A stretch of 64,000 bases of DNA from Allorhizobium ampelinum S4 (GCF_000016285.1 NC_011989.1:1553001-1617000), one strand, 5' to 3'. Shown: positions 37,721 through 47,132, counted from the first letter of the stretch. Numbers and translations are program-made. The notes: generated from the letters alone by a model not told the origin.

Positions 37721-38683
37721 ATGACCAAGTTTTCCCTAGCGCTCCGACGGAGGCATGTCCTGAGCCTTGCTTCTTTCAGTTTCCTGAGTCTCGTGACATC
37801 AGGGCAAGCCGCATCTCTGGCAGCCGGTGAGGTGCCCCTCTGGCCGGGCCGGGCGCCGGGCGGTGGTGGCCCTCGGCTTGGCCGACGCACCATTCACAAG
37901 GCGGCATTGCTGCGTATCGCCACGCCAACGCTGCGGATGGTCCGTCCGCAAACCTCAAATGGGACAGCCGTGCTGATTGCACCCGGCGGCGGTTATCATT
38001 TCGTTGAGGAACGCAAGGAGGGCGAGGCCGCCGCGCAATGGCTCGCCGCCCGTGGCGTCACCGCTTTCATTCTCACCTACCGTCTTCCGGGCGAAGGTTG
38101 GTTTGTCGGTCCCCGCGCGCCCTTGCAGGATGCCCAGCGGGCCTTGCGGCTGATCCGGGCGCAGGGTGATGCACTTGGCCTCGACCCTCAGAAAATTGGC
38201 AGTATGGGATTTTCCGCCGGTGGGCATTTGATGGGCATGCTATCGACACGCTTTGCTGAGCCGGTCTATTCGCCGGTCGACAGTGCCGATACACTGTCGG
38301 CAAGGCCGGATTTCACCCTGCTGGCCTATCCGGTGATTACCCTGAAGGCTCCCTATAATCATACCTGGACCCGGGTTGAGATGGTCGGCAAACATCCCAG
38401 CGATGCCGATGTAGCGGCCTGGTCGGTCGAAACCCATGTCAGTTCCACTTGCCCGCCTGTCTTTATGGCCCATGCCAAGGACGATCCGGTTGCCAATATC
38501 GAGCATTCCCGGATGATGCAGGCGGCTTGCCGCAAGGCCGGTGTTTCCGCCGATCTGGTCGAACTTGAGCAGGGCGGTCACGGCTTTGCCATGGGCGAAG
38601 GGAGCATGGGGAAAACGCCCAGGCCGCCGGTGCTCTGGACACCGGCGCTTGAGGCATGGATGCGGGACCACAATCTGATTTGA
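37721..38683 (+). CDS. Secreted alpha/beta hydrolase (acetylesterase-like)
   Basis: 320 residues from the ATG at 37721. The N-terminal RRRHVLSLASFSFLSLVTSG looks like a signal peptide, possibly Tat-type because of the Arg triplet. The hydrolase core has the oxyanion motif VLIAPGGGYHFVEERKEG, the nucleophile elbow GFSAGGHLMGML, and acid/His segments AHAKDDPVANIEHS and EQGGHGFAMGEG. This is the pattern of BD-FAE/axe2-like carbohydrate acetylesterases. Likely periplasmic, acting on acetylated plant or microbial glycans; substrate inferred. Confidence 0.85.
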   Translation: MTKFSLALRRRHVLSLASFSFLSLVTSGQAASLAAGEVPLWPGRAPGGGGPRLGRRTIHKAALLRIATPTLRMVRPQTSNGTAVLIAPGGGYHFVEERKEGEAAAQWLAARGVTAFILTYRLPGEGWFVGPRAPLQDAQRALRLIRAQGDALGLDPQKIGSMGFSAGGHLMGMLSTRFAEPVYSPVDSADTLSARPDFTLLAYPVITLKAPYNHTWTRVEMVGKHPSDADVAAWSVETHVSSTCPPVFMAHAKDDPVANIEHSRMMQAACRKAGVSADLVELEQGGHGFAMGEGSMGKTPRPPVLWTPALEAWMRDHNLI

Positions 38684-38686
38684 TCC

Positions 38687-38721
38687 AGCATCGTACCGAA
38701 ACCGGTTTTCGGTACGATGCT
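38687..38721. repeat. Perfect palindrome of the dispersed repeat family
   Basis: AGCATCGTACCGAAA (38687-38701) pairs exactly with TTTCGGTACGATGCT (38707-38721), 5-base loop. It lies between the stops of convergent genes and may act as a bidirectional terminator. Confidence 0.75.
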
Positions 38722-38729
38722 ATAGCGCG

Positions 38730-39965
38730 TCAGTTTGCCCGTTCTTCCCAGACCTTTGCCAGTTCCACAATGGTTTTCACGGCGACTTCCATGTCCTGAA
38801 CGCTTATCCATTCCAGTGGCGAGTGATAGGCATGACCACCAGTATAGATGTTGGGGCAGGGCAGCCCCATGAAGGACAGACGCGAGCCATCTGTGCCGCC
38901 GCGAATGCTGTGCAGCACGGGGGTAAGACCGACGCGGCGCACCGCTTCCTCGAGATTATCCATCACCATCGGATATTGGTCGAGCACCACTTTCATATTG
39001 CGATACTGCTGCTTGACCTCGAATGTGTAGGTCGATCCTGGATAGTCGCGCATCACATCGCGGGTAATCTCTTCCAGCAGCGCTTCCTTCTGCGTGAGTC
39101 CCGCATCGATGAAATCGCGGATGATGAATTTCAGATGAGCTTCATCCATGGAGCCGCTGATGTCGGTAGGGTGAATGAAGCCCTGGCGGCCCTCAGTGGT
39201 TTCCGGGGTCTGGTCCTTTGGCAGCCGGGCAATGATGGCGCTGGCGATCTTGATAGCGTTTTCCATCCGGTCCTTGGCCGTGCCGGGATGGATCGCAACA
39301 CCGGTAATGGTGATATCCACGCCATCCGCCGAAAATGTCTCGTTCTCGATCTCGCCGACAGTGCTGCCATCCATGGTGTAGCCAAAAGCTGCGCCCAGCT
39401 TTTTCAGGTCGACCTTGTCTGCCCCGCGCCCGATTTCCTCATCGGTGGTGAAAAGGATTTTAATGGCGCCATGCCGGATGTGCGGATTGTCGATGATAAA
39501 CTGCGCCGCCGTCATGATTTCGGCAATACCGGCCTTGTCGTCTGCACCCAGCAGCGTGGTGCCATCGGTGGTGACAATGTCATGGCCGATTTGCGTGTTG
39601 AGCTGCGGATTTTCGCTGACGCGGATGATTTGATTGGTATCGCCGGACAGAACGATATCCCCACCCTGATAGTTTTTCAGCAGTTGGGGCTTCACATTCG
39701 TGCCGGTGAAATCCGGTGCCGTATCCATATGCGAGCAGAAGCAGATCACCGGAACCGGCTTGTCCACATTGGCCGGAATGGTGGCATAGACATTGCCGTG
39801 CTCATCCAGATGCGCATCTGAAAGGCCCATGGCCAGCAATTCACTCACCAGCACATGGCCGAGGTTCTTCTGTTTTTCCGTGGAGGGCTGGCTGGTTGAT
39901 TCGGGGTCTGATTGTGTGTCGATGACGACATAGCGCAGGAAACGGTCGAGAATTGTATCGGGCAT
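38730..39965 (-). CDS. pepT: Peptidase T (tripeptide aminopeptidase)
   Basis: Zinc M20 aminopeptidase releasing the N-terminal residue of tripeptides. 411 residues, the PepT length. Metal and catalytic motifs: CFCSHMDTAPDF (His and Asp), LLGADDKAGIAEIM (bridging Asp), LFTTDEEIGRGADKV (catalytic Glu pair), IRGGTDGSRLSFMGL and GGHAYHSPLEWIS (late His ligand). Single gene, cytoplasmic. Confidence 0.96.
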   Translation of the reverse strand: MPDTILDRFLRYVVIDTQSDPESTSQPSTEKQKNLGHVLVSELLAMGLSDAHLDEHGNVYATIPANVDKPVPVICFCSHMDTAPDFTGTNVKPQLLKNYQGGDIVLSGDTNQIIRVSENPQLNTQIGHDIVTTDGTTLLGADDKAGIAEIMTAAQFIIDNPHIRHGAIKILFTTDEEIGRGADKVDLKKLGAAFGYTMDGSTVGEIENETFSADGVDITITGVAIHPGTAKDRMENAIKIASAIIARLPKDQTPETTEGRQGFIHPTDISGSMDEAHLKFIIRDFIDAGLTQKEALLEEITRDVMRDYPGSTYTFEVKQQYRNMKVVLDQYPMVMDNLEEAVRRVGLTPVLHSIRGGTDGSRLSFMGLPCPNIYTGGHAYHSPLEWISVQDMEVAVKTIVELAKVWEERAN

Positions 39966-40762
39966 GCGGGCGGTCCATCACGGTTTGTGGCTATGGTTGC
40001 TGGCCACGGTTTGGGGCGGGGTCGGGCTTTGCCCATCCGCGGGATATGCGATGCCGACCTGCGGCACCTGCAATTCTTCAGTATTCATTTTGCGACATTG
40101 TTGACGCAAAAGAGACCCTGTAAATGTAAGCGTTTCACAAGACGCAGGTTTGCTCAACCCATTTGTAATGCATCCGCATTTTTATCTTTCACCATTGGCA
40201 GCGGACAATACTCAAGCAAACACTGTCGGAAATGACCCTATCGACTCGCGGTTCCTTGACATGACATCCGCCGCGTTATTGTTCGCCAAGACTAAGAGAA
40301 TGCCATAATATTTATTTTTCTCTATGCATCCTAAGAGAGTATTTCGATTTAATATTGCGACGCGGAAAAATAGCTTTCCTTTAATAAGGACTTGCGGAAT
40401 TGAACGAAATTTGAAAATTTCAATATTTTAAATTTCTATGATTTTTATCAAGTCTAGCATTCAAATCGTTGTAATTCATATATAAAAAATCCTGAATTTT
40501 TACCGTTCGATAAACAGACTTTTGAAATAATAACAGAAAAGTGATCCATGTTTTTGCTGCATGGCAACAGAAATCACAATTTCGTCCTCCAAATAAATTA
40601 CTCTCGGTTGTGTAGGCAAGGAATGGTTAAAGGGATCCGTTTGATCCAGCCTTGCACGATAACCAGCCGGATTGCTGTTCCATATCCGCGTAGCTCACAA
40701 CACGGATGCAATGCATCCCGGCATCAATATCTAGCCAGCTATTTATCAGGAGGATTTTTGCA
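39966..40762. other. Long AT-rich spacer between pepT and the carbonic anhydrase gene
   Basis: Nearly 800 bases with no supported gene. The part from about 40290 to 40560 is markedly AT-rich. TTGACA at 40256-40261 is a possible -35 element but lacks a good -10 at 17 bases. It should hold two divergent promoters; a small RNA cannot be excluded. Confidence 0.5.
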
Positions 40763-41467
40763 ATGAGTGATTTTTTGAAGCGCGTTTCGAGTTTTCGTGA
40801 AGACGTATTTCCGACCCATTCGGGACTCTATCGTAAACTGGCCCGGGAAGGGCAGCAGCCCCAGGCCTTGATGATTTCCTGCGCAGACAGCCGGGTCATG
40901 CCGGAAGTGATTACCCAGTCCGGCCCTGGTGAACTGTTCGTATGCCGCAATGCGGGCAACATCGTCCCGCCGTTCTCGACCATGAATGGCGGCGTTTCCT
41001 CGGCCATCGAATATGCGGTGGTGGCGCTTGGCGTGCGTGACATCGTCGTGTGCGGCCATTCCGATTGCGGCGCCATGAAGGGTCTGTGCAATCACGAACT
41101 CCTGGCGCCGATGCCCAATGTGGCCGCCTGGTTGCGCCATAGCCACGCCGCTTATTCCATCGTCTGCGAGGCCTATCCTGATGATTTGCCGCACAAGGAC
41201 AAGGTGCGGGCTGTGGCAATGGAAAATGTGGTCATTCAAATCGATCACCTGAAGACCCACCCCTCGGTCGCCGCCAAACTCGCCACCAATGACATTAACC
41301 TGCATGGCTGGTTCTTCGACATCGAGACCGGTGAGGTGCAGGTTTATGATGGCGCGGAGAAGCGCTTCCTGGTGATCGAGGGTGAAAAGGCGCTGCCAGT
41401 GGCGGTTTCCGGGCGTGCCACGCCGCATATCATGGCCGATCCTCTTGTAGCGGTGGCGGCGGAGTGA
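40763..41467 (+). CDS. Beta-class carbonic anhydrase
   Basis: Interconverts CO2 and bicarbonate. 234 residues from the ATG at 40763 with CAGGAGG 11 bases upstream. Zinc ligands are visible: ISCADSRVMPEVI (Cys-x-Asp-x-Arg pair), and VVCGHSDCGAMKGL (His and Cys). Cytoplasmic. The next gene, 4 bases downstream, encodes a SulP anion transporter, so the pair is a bicarbonate uptake and hydration module. Confidence 0.95.
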   Translation: MSDFLKRVSSFREDVFPTHSGLYRKLAREGQQPQALMISCADSRVMPEVITQSGPGELFVCRNAGNIVPPFSTMNGGVSSAIEYAVVALGVRDIVVCGHSDCGAMKGLCNHELLAPMPNVAAWLRHSHAAYSIVCEAYPDDLPHKDKVRAVAMENVVIQIDHLKTHPSVAAKLATNDINLHGWFFDIETGEVQVYDGAEKRFLVIEGEKALPVAVSGRATPHIMADPLVAVAAE

Positions 41468-41471
41468 GGTG

Positions 41472-42998
41472 ATGGAAAAAACCAGTTCTGCTCTGACACG
41501 GGACATTGCCTCGTCCATCGTTGTCTTTCTCGTCGCCATCCCGCTTTGCCTCGGCATTGCTATCGCTTCCGGTGTGCCGGTGGCGATGGGCCTCGTCTCC
41601 GGCATTGTCGGCGGCATCGTTATCGGCGTCATCGCCGGTTCACCCTTGCAGGTCTCCGGCCCGGCGGCAGGCCTTGCGGTGATCGTTTTCGGCTTCGTTG
41701 AGGAATATGGACTTGTTCTTCTGGGGCCTGTTCTGATCGTCGCCGGGTTTTTGCAAGTCCTCGCCGGTTATCTTAAGCTCGGTTCCTGGTTTCGCGCCAT
41801 TTCGCCTGCCGTCGTGCATGGCATGCTGGCGGGAATCGGTATCCTGATCGTTCTCGGCCAGGTCCATGTGTTGATGGATGCCAAGCCCGCTGCCGGTGGG
41901 GTTGAAAATGTCGCGGCCATGGATGAGACCATCGGTAAGGTGTTCAGCGGCGGCCTCAGCAATCACAGTATGGCGCTGATGATCGGCCTGATCTCTTTGT
42001 TGGCCATGGTTGGCTGGGAAAAATTGCGGCCAGCCCGGCTGCGGCTGGTGCCGGGGGCATTGATCGGCGTCGCTGCCGGGACCTTGCTGGCGGTCGGCCT
42101 CGACCTGCCGATTGCCCGTGTCCAGGTTCCGGCCACCCTGCTGGAAGGCATTCGCTTACCAACGATGGAAAGCTTTGCCGGGCTTGCCCAACCGGGAGTG
42201 ATCGCCACCGTGTTGATCATCGCGGTGATTGCCAGCGCCGAAACCCTGCTATCGGCTGCTGCCGTCGATAGGATGCATGACGGTGAGCGCACCCGTTTCA
42301 ACAAGGAACTGGTGGCGCAGGGCGTCGGCAACAGCCTGTGCGGCCTGCTGGGCGCTCTGCCGGTAACCGGCGTCATCGTTCGCTCGTCTGCCAATATCCA
42401 GGCAGGCGCTGCAACACGTCGTTCCACTATTCTCCATGGAGTCTGGATCCTGGCCCTGGTGGCGCTTCTACCGCAATTGCTGGGCGTCGTGCCTTTGACC
42501 GCCCTGGCTGCGGTGCTTTTGGTGACAGGCTGGCGACTGGTGAGCTTGCAGCATGTGCGCCACCTGTTCGATCATCACGGCTGGGTGCCGGTCGCGGTCT
42601 GGGCCACGACGGTCAGTCTTGTCGTCGTCCAGGATCTTCTGGTGGGCGTTGCGGTCGGCCTGTTTCTCTCGATTATGGAAATCATTCCGGTACTTCGCCG
42701 CAAACTGCATATCGACCACCATGAGAATGATGAGTCGATCCAGTTGAAGCTGAACGGCGTCGGGACCTGCCGGGACGTCCCAGCATTGCTGGCAACACTG
42801 GAATCGCTTCCAGACGGAAAGAAGGTGCTGATTACGCCCGCAGGGCTGCATTATGTTGATCACACCTATGCCGAAACCCTGACAGAATGGGTGACACGCG
42901 AAAGACGGGCAGGGCGGCCGCTTGAGGTGAGCGCCTCCAGTCAGCTTGCCCCGAAAGTTGCTTCCATGGTGGATCGGCTCTGCGTCAAGCCTGCATAA
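41472..42998 (+). CDS. SulP-family anion (bicarbonate-type) transporter
   Basis: 508 residues, ten or more hydrophobic helices. The N-terminal sequence has VFLVAIPLCLGIAIASGVP and GSPLQVSGPAAGLAVIVFG (sulfate-transporter signature), followed by SAETLLSAAAVDRM, which includes the helix-8 acidic ligand site. The C-terminal 110 residues are soluble and look like a reduced STAS-type domain. The 4-base gap to a carbonic anhydrase gene favours bicarbonate rather than sulfate as substrate (inference). BicA-like function is likely but unproven. Confidence 0.9.
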   Translation: MEKTSSALTRDIASSIVVFLVAIPLCLGIAIASGVPVAMGLVSGIVGGIVIGVIAGSPLQVSGPAAGLAVIVFGFVEEYGLVLLGPVLIVAGFLQVLAGYLKLGSWFRAISPAVVHGMLAGIGILIVLGQVHVLMDAKPAAGGVENVAAMDETIGKVFSGGLSNHSMALMIGLISLLAMVGWEKLRPARLRLVPGALIGVAAGTLLAVGLDLPIARVQVPATLLEGIRLPTMESFAGLAQPGVIATVLIIAVIASAETLLSAAAVDRMHDGERTRFNKELVAQGVGNSLCGLLGALPVTGVIVRSSANIQAGAATRRSTILHGVWILALVALLPQLLGVVPLTALAAVLLVTGWRLVSLQHVRHLFDHHGWVPVAVWATTVSLVVVQDLLVGVAVGLFLSIMEIIPVLRRKLHIDHHENDESIQLKLNGVGTCRDVPALLATLESLPDGKKVLITPAGLHYVDHTYAETLTEWVTRERRAGRPLEVSASSQLAPKVASMVDRLCVKPA

Positions 42999-43026
42999 GG
43001 AAACGACACGACAGATCCAGACACAG

Positions 43027-43060
43027 AAAAGGGGCGGCCCATAAAGCCGCCCCTTCTTTT
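43027..43060. terminator. Bidirectional terminator between the SulP and TerC genes
   Basis: GGGGCGGC and GCCGCCCC with a 7-base loop; flanking AAAA on the left and TTCTTTT on the right serve both strands. Confidence 0.88.
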
Positions 43061-43079
43061 ATGTTGGCTGGAGAGAAGG

Positions 43080-44069
43080 TTACCCTTCGATAACATCCTT
43101 TTTCGCGTCCTTGCGGGTCGCCCACAGCGATCCGACGATACCAGCCGCCAGGATGGCGAGCGTGATGGTTAGCGACAGCAGCGGCGGGATCTTGGTGATG
43201 CCCAGCATGTCGGCAAGAAAGATCTTCGAGCCGATGAAGATCAGAACGACCGACAACGCATATTTCAGGTAAGCGAAGCGGTGGATAAGGGCGGACAGCG
43301 CGAAATACAGGGCGCGCAAGCCGAGGATGGCGAAGATGTTCGAGGTGTAGACGATATAGGGATCCGTGGTGATCGCAAAAATCGCCGGGATCGAATCAAC
43401 CGCAAACACCAGGTCAACGAATTCCACCATGATCAGCGCGAGAAGCAGCGGCGTGATATAGGTTTTAAGCTTACCAGTCGTTTCGTCTTGCTTACGCACC
43501 ACGAAACGGTCGCCTTCCAGCTTGTCGGTGACAGGCAGGTAGCGCCGCGCCAGCTTCAAAGCCGGGTTGTTGGCGACATCATATTCGCTATCTGCCGATA
43601 GCAGCATTTTGACGCCGGTAAACACCAGGAAGGCGGCGAAGAAATACAGAACCCAGTGGTAGCTTTCGACAATGGCCGCGCCTGCCGCGATCATGATGCC
43701 GCGCAGGATGATCACGCCGAGGATACCGTAGAGCAGCACCCGGTGCTGATAGGCGCGAGGGATGGCGAAATAGCCAAAGATCATCGCGATGACGAAGATA
43801 TTGTCCATCGCCAGGCTTTTTTCGATGACAAAGCCCGTCAGGTATTCAAGCCCGGCCTGCGGACCTGATTGCCACCATATCCAGCCGCCAAACAGCACGC
43901 CCAGAGTGATATAGAAGGCCGAGAAAGCAAAGCTTTCGGCCATGCCGATCTCTTTGCTGTTCTTATGCAGAACACCAAGATCGAGAACGAGGAGGAAAAG
44001 AACGACTGCAAGGAAGAAAAGCCACATCCATGTTGGCTTGCCCATAAAATCAACCCAAAGAAAATCCAT
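43080..44069 (-). CDS. TerC/Alx family integral membrane protein
   Basis: 329 residues from the ATG at 44069 (AAAGGA upstream); a 20-residue longer frame overlaps a structured leader and was rejected. Nine or so helices. TerC signatures include the acidic residues in FVIEKSLAMDNIFVIAMIFG and LIMVEFVDLVFAVDSIPAIF, plus TTDPYIVYTSNIFAILGLRA. Alx/TerC proteins are associated with manganese export and alkaline or metal stress. The leader on this strand contains a 9-base stem around 36 bases, which suggests RNA-level control. Confidence 0.9.
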   Translation of the reverse strand: MDFLWVDFMGKPTWMWLFFLAVVLFLLVLDLGVLHKNSKEIGMAESFAFSAFYITLGVLFGGWIWWQSGPQAGLEYLTGFVIEKSLAMDNIFVIAMIFGYFAIPRAYQHRVLLYGILGVIILRGIMIAAGAAIVESYHWVLYFFAAFLVFTGVKMLLSADSEYDVANNPALKLARRYLPVTDKLEGDRFVVRKQDETTGKLKTYITPLLLALIMVEFVDLVFAVDSIPAIFAITTDPYIVYTSNIFAILGLRALYFALSALIHRFAYLKYALSVVLIFIGSKIFLADMLGITKIPPLLSLTITLAILAAGIVGSLWATRKDAKKDVIEG

Positions 44070-44100
44070 AAAGGGATTCCTTTGCCGGAGGGTTTTTGTT

Positions 44101-44154
44101 GCAGTTCCGACATCACGGGTATCCGGCACTCGCGTCAGAGGGGCCCGGAACTGC
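44101..44154 (-). promoter_or_regulatory. Structured leader of the TerC/Alx gene
   Basis: GCAGTTCCG and CGGAACTGC (positions 44101-44109 and 44146-44154) form a 9-base perfect stem closing a 36-base interior with further GC-rich segments, 31 bases before the start codon. TerC/Alx genes in other bacteria often have Mn2+- or pH-responsive leaders; the core motif of the yybP-ykoY riboswitch is not clearly recognised here. Confidence 0.45.
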
Positions 44155-44204
44155 TGATTATTGCGTAAATGTGGCGGGCTTCGCGCCGTTTCAAGGCCGA
44201 GTGC

Positions 44205-44233
44205 TTGACATTTATAATGGCTCTGCGTAGAGA
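44205..44233 (+). promoter_or_regulatory. Probable rpsD promoter
   Basis: TTGACA at 44205-44210, 17 bases, then TAGAGA at 44228-44233. TATAAT also occurs directly after the TTGACA but with wrong spacing. Transcription would begin near 44240. Confidence 0.5.
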
Positions 44234-44240
44234 CCCCTCC

Positions 44241-44300
44241 AACGCCGGGTGGAAACGCCCGGTGTTTTTACGACATGTCCCGTGGAGGCTCCGCTTTTTT
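44241..44300 (+). ncRNA. rpsD leader with two terminator-like hairpins
   Basis: Hairpin 1: AACGCCGGG (44241-44249) with CCCGGTGTT (44258-44266), followed by TTTTTA. Hairpin 2: GTGGA-GGC-TCCGC at 44282-44294 followed by six T. Both precede the rpsD start by 100 bases or more, so this is an attenuator-like leader or a short independent RNA. Confidence 0.45.
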
Positions 44301-44401
44301 AGGTGTGAGTCGCCTGTCAGGAAAGCCGAAAGGCGATCCAGAGGAGGGCGTGTTTCCCAAAATGGGTTCTAAAAGGCCCAATAACAACAAGAGGAAATAC
44401 G

Positions 44402-45019
44402 ATGAGCAAGCGCGCATCTTCCAAGTACAAAATTGACCGCCGTATGGGCGAAAATATCTGGGGCCGCCCGAAGTCCCCGGTTAACCGTCGCGAATACGGC
44501 CCCGGCCAGCACGGTCAGCGCCGCAAGGGCAAGCTTTCCGACTTCGGTGTGCAGCTGCGCGCCAAGCAGAAGCTGAAGGGCTACTACGGCGACCTGCGTG
44601 AAAAGCAGTTCCGCGCCACCTACGACGAAGCCAACCGTCGCAAGGGCGATACCTCCGAAAACCTGATCGGCCTGCTGGAATCGCGTCTGGACGCCATCGT
44701 CTACCGCGCCAAGTTCGTGCCGACTGTGTTTGCTGCCCGTCAGTTCGTCAACCACGGCCACGTTTCGGTCAATGGCGTCAAGGTCAACATCGGTTCATAC
44801 CGCTGCAAGGCTGGCGACGTTATTGAAGTGCGTCAGAAGTCCAAGCAGCTGGCCATCGTTCTGGAAGCTACGCAGCTTGCCGAACGTGACGTTCCCGATT
44901 ACATCGAAGTTGATCACAACAAGATGGTTGCGACCTTCGTTCGTGTACCAACTCTGTCGGACGTTCCTTACGCTGTTATCATGGAACCGCAGCTGGTCGT
45001 CGAATTCTACTCGCGTTGA
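44402..45019 (+). CDS. rpsD: 30S ribosomal protein S4
   Basis: 205 residues, ordinary for S4. [20 protein letters not shown] at the N-terminus, then [20 protein letters not shown] and the S4 RNA-binding domain [31 protein letters not shown]. It binds 16S rRNA early in assembly of the small subunit. It starts at an ATG with AGAGGAAATACG before it. It is monocistronic here, ending in a terminator, rather than in the alpha operon as in E. coli. Confidence 0.98.
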   Translation: MSKRASSKYKIDRRMGENIWGRPKSPVNRREYGPGQHGQRRKGKLSDFGVQLRAKQKLKGYYGDLREKQFRATYDEANRRKGDTSENLIGLLESRLDAIVYRAKFVPTVFAARQFVNHGHVSVNGVKVNIGSYRCKAGDVIEVRQKSKQLAIVLEATQLAERDVPDYIEVDHNKMVATFVRVPTLSDVPYAVIMEPQLVVEFYSR

Positions 45020-45035
45020 TTTCGATCTGAAATTG

Positions 45036-45065
45036 GAAAAAGCCGCCTTTACGGGCGGCTTTTTC
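45036..45065 (+). terminator. Rho-independent terminator of rpsD
   Basis: AGCCGCC and GGCGGCT stem with 6-base loop, flanked by A5 and T5. Confidence 0.93.
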
Positions 45066-45174
45066 TGTTTGCAGCGCAGCAAAATTCGATAATGATGCCT
45101 GTCGGCTTCTGCACGAAAAACGTGACTGTCATGCATCTGCCGGGATGAGCAACAGCTCGGCATGGGGAAACCAG

Positions 45175-46101
45175 ATGGATTTGCAGGCAATTGTTGACGA
45201 CATTGTCGGTGAGATGCAGCCCCGGCTCGGGGAAGGCAAGGTCGCGGACTATATTCCCGAGCTTGCGACGATTGATCCAAAGCAATTCGGCATCGCCATC
45301 ACCACCGTCGACGGCCAGACCTTCACTGCGGGCGATGCGGCAATTCCATTTTCGATCCAGAGCATTTCCAAGGTGTTCATGCTGACGCTGGCGCTTGGCA
45401 AAACGGGGGAGGGCGTGTGGAAGCGGGTCGGGCGCGAGCCCTCCGGCTCGTCCTTCAACTCCATCGTTCAGCTGGAGCATGAGCATGGCATTCCGCGCAA
45501 CCCCTTCATCAATGCGGGCGCAATCGTTGTGACGGATATGGTGCTGGCTGGACACAAGCCGCGCGAGGCCATCGGTGAGTTCCTGCGCTTTATGCAGTTC
45601 CTGGCCGATGACGACAGTATCACCATTGACCGAAAGGTGGCGCAGTCTGAGCAGACGACTGGCTACCGTAATTTCGCGCTGGCCAATTTCATGAGCGGTT
45701 TTGGTAATCTGCACCATGCCGTGGAAATGGTGCTGGGTGTTTATTTCCATCAATGCGCGCTGGCGATGAGCTGTGTGCAACTCTCCCATGCGGGTCTGTA
45801 TCTTGCCAACCGGGGTACAAATCCGCTTAGTGGCTTTTCCGTGGTCTCGCCGAAGCGGGCGCGGCGCATCAACGCCTTGATGCTGACCTGCGGCCATTAT
45901 GATGGCTCGGGGGATTTTGCCTATCATGTCGGCCTGCCCGGCAAGAGCGGTGTGGGCGGCGGCATCCTGGCGATAGCGCCGGGCAAGGCCTCTATTGCAG
46001 TGTGGTCTCCGGGATTGAACAAAGTTGGCAATTCGGCGCTTGGATCGGAAGCGCTCGAACTGCTGGCAACCCGGACCGGCTGGTCGGTTTTTGGAAATTG
46101 A
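45175..46101 (+). CDS. glsA: Glutaminase A
   Basis: Hydrolyses glutamine to glutamate and ammonia. 308 residues from the ATG at 45175 ([14 protein letters not shown], matching the family), with GGGGAAA just upstream; a frame 10 codons longer is less likely. Beta-lactamase-like fold: Ser-x-x-Lys in [12 protein letters not shown], then [20 protein letters not shown], Tyr in [14 protein letters not shown] and [20 protein letters not shown]. Standalone gene. Confidence 0.96.
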   Translation: MDLQAIVDDIVGEMQPRLGEGKVADYIPELATIDPKQFGIAITTVDGQTFTAGDAAIPFSIQSISKVFMLTLALGKTGEGVWKRVGREPSGSSFNSIVQLEHEHGIPRNPFINAGAIVVTDMVLAGHKPREAIGEFLRFMQFLADDDSITIDRKVAQSEQTTGYRNFALANFMSGFGNLHHAVEMVLGVYFHQCALAMSCVQLSHAGLYLANRGTNPLSGFSVVSPKRARRINALMLTCGHYDGSGDFAYHVGLPGKSGVGGGILAIAPGKASIAVWSPGLNKVGNSALGSEALELLATRTGWSVFGN

Positions 46102-46235
46102 TGTGAGAACGGTTTTTGCTTCTCGGTGAAAAGCAATGCCTGGAGAATGCAGGGTCGATAGGCATAAAGTTCGGCGCGCATTCATGCCGTGACTATGATA
46201 TAGCGGGCAAAAGGCCTGCAGGAGTGGGACAAGTC

Positions 46236-47036
46236 TTGAACGTGATCTCGGATATGAAAATCAATGCGGCGCCGCTATGCATCGTTGCCGATGGCTACGG
46301 CCTGTCGCCTGGCGTTAATCAGGCAATCAGGACGCTGCTTAGCGAGGGCAAGGTGCGTGGCACCGGCTGCATGACCGTGTTTGCCGATTGGCGCGACGAG
46401 GCTTCTCTGTTGCTGCCCGTGATCGACAGATGTGGCGGCGCCATCGGCCTGCACCTGACGCTGACCAATTTCCTGCCTTTGAGCGGCGTGCAGCCCATGT
46501 GTTCTTTCCGACGCCGTCTGACCCAGTCCTTCATGGGCGGTGTCGACAAGGGCAAGCTGCAACGCGAGCTTGATGCGCAGCTCAACGCTTTTATCGATGT
46601 GATTGGCCGCGTGCCTGATTATATCGACGGCCATCAACATATTCATTTCCTACCCGTGGTGCGAGAATGGCTGGTGGCGCGGCGTGATCTGCTGATCAGC
46701 CCGCGCGGCAACAGTCCCTGGCTGCGCGGTGAGCCGGATGCGCGACTGGCGACAAGCCTTGCCCAGCGCGCCAAGATCAGCCTGGTGCAGCGCATGGCAC
46801 GCGGTTTCAACACGGAAATGCAGGCGGCGGGCTATACGATCAAGGGACCGTTGACCGGTTTTTACGAGCGCGGCAAGCCGAACGGTTTTGCCGATGCGCT
46901 TCGCTATTTTCGCAGCCATGCGCCGCGTGACGCCGTTGTCATGTGTCATCCTGGCCATTCGGATGCGATCCTGCGGGCGCGTGACCGGCTGATGATGGCC
47001 CGCGAGGTTGAATTTGCCGAGCTGATGCGCCAGTAA
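46236..47036 (+). CDS. YdjC/ChbG-family carbohydrate deacetylase-like protein
   Basis: 266 residues from a TTG with AGGAG 11 bases upstream (ATG at 46254 is the alternative). Family motifs: an N-terminal CIVADGYGLSPGVNQAI, GAIGLHLTLTNFLPL, VPDYIDGHQHIHFLP and VVMCHPGHSD. In canonical members the first motif reads Asp-Asp (NADDFG); here the second Asp is Gly. The His residues of the metal site are kept. So the enzyme may be inactive or use an altered metal centre. YdjC proteins deacetylate chito-oligosaccharides or act in hopanoid synthesis; substrate here unknown. Confidence 0.82.
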   Translation: MNVISDMKINAAPLCIVADGYGLSPGVNQAIRTLLSEGKVRGTGCMTVFADWRDEASLLLPVIDRCGGAIGLHLTLTNFLPLSGVQPMCSFRRRLTQSFMGGVDKGKLQRELDAQLNAFIDVIGRVPDYIDGHQHIHFLPVVREWLVARRDLLISPRGNSPWLRGEPDARLATSLAQRAKISLVQRMARGFNTEMQAAGYTIKGPLTGFYERGKPNGFADALRYFRSHAPRDAVVMCHPGHSDAILRARDRLMMAREVEFAELMRQ

Positions 47037-47132
47037 GGGAAGATCGTAAGAGAAAATCCGTCCGATAGGCATTGGCGGCAATTCACGGATCGACGGTATT
47101 AGCCAAATTAGCGGACAGGGGCGCATCCGAAC

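Noticed and set aside
38823..39821. 332-codon open frame opposite pepT
   Set aside because: Shadow of the conserved peptidase.
44070..44129. 20-residue longer start of the TerC protein
   Set aside because: It overlaps the structured leader; the ATG at 44069 has a clear AAAGGA and fits the family N-terminus.
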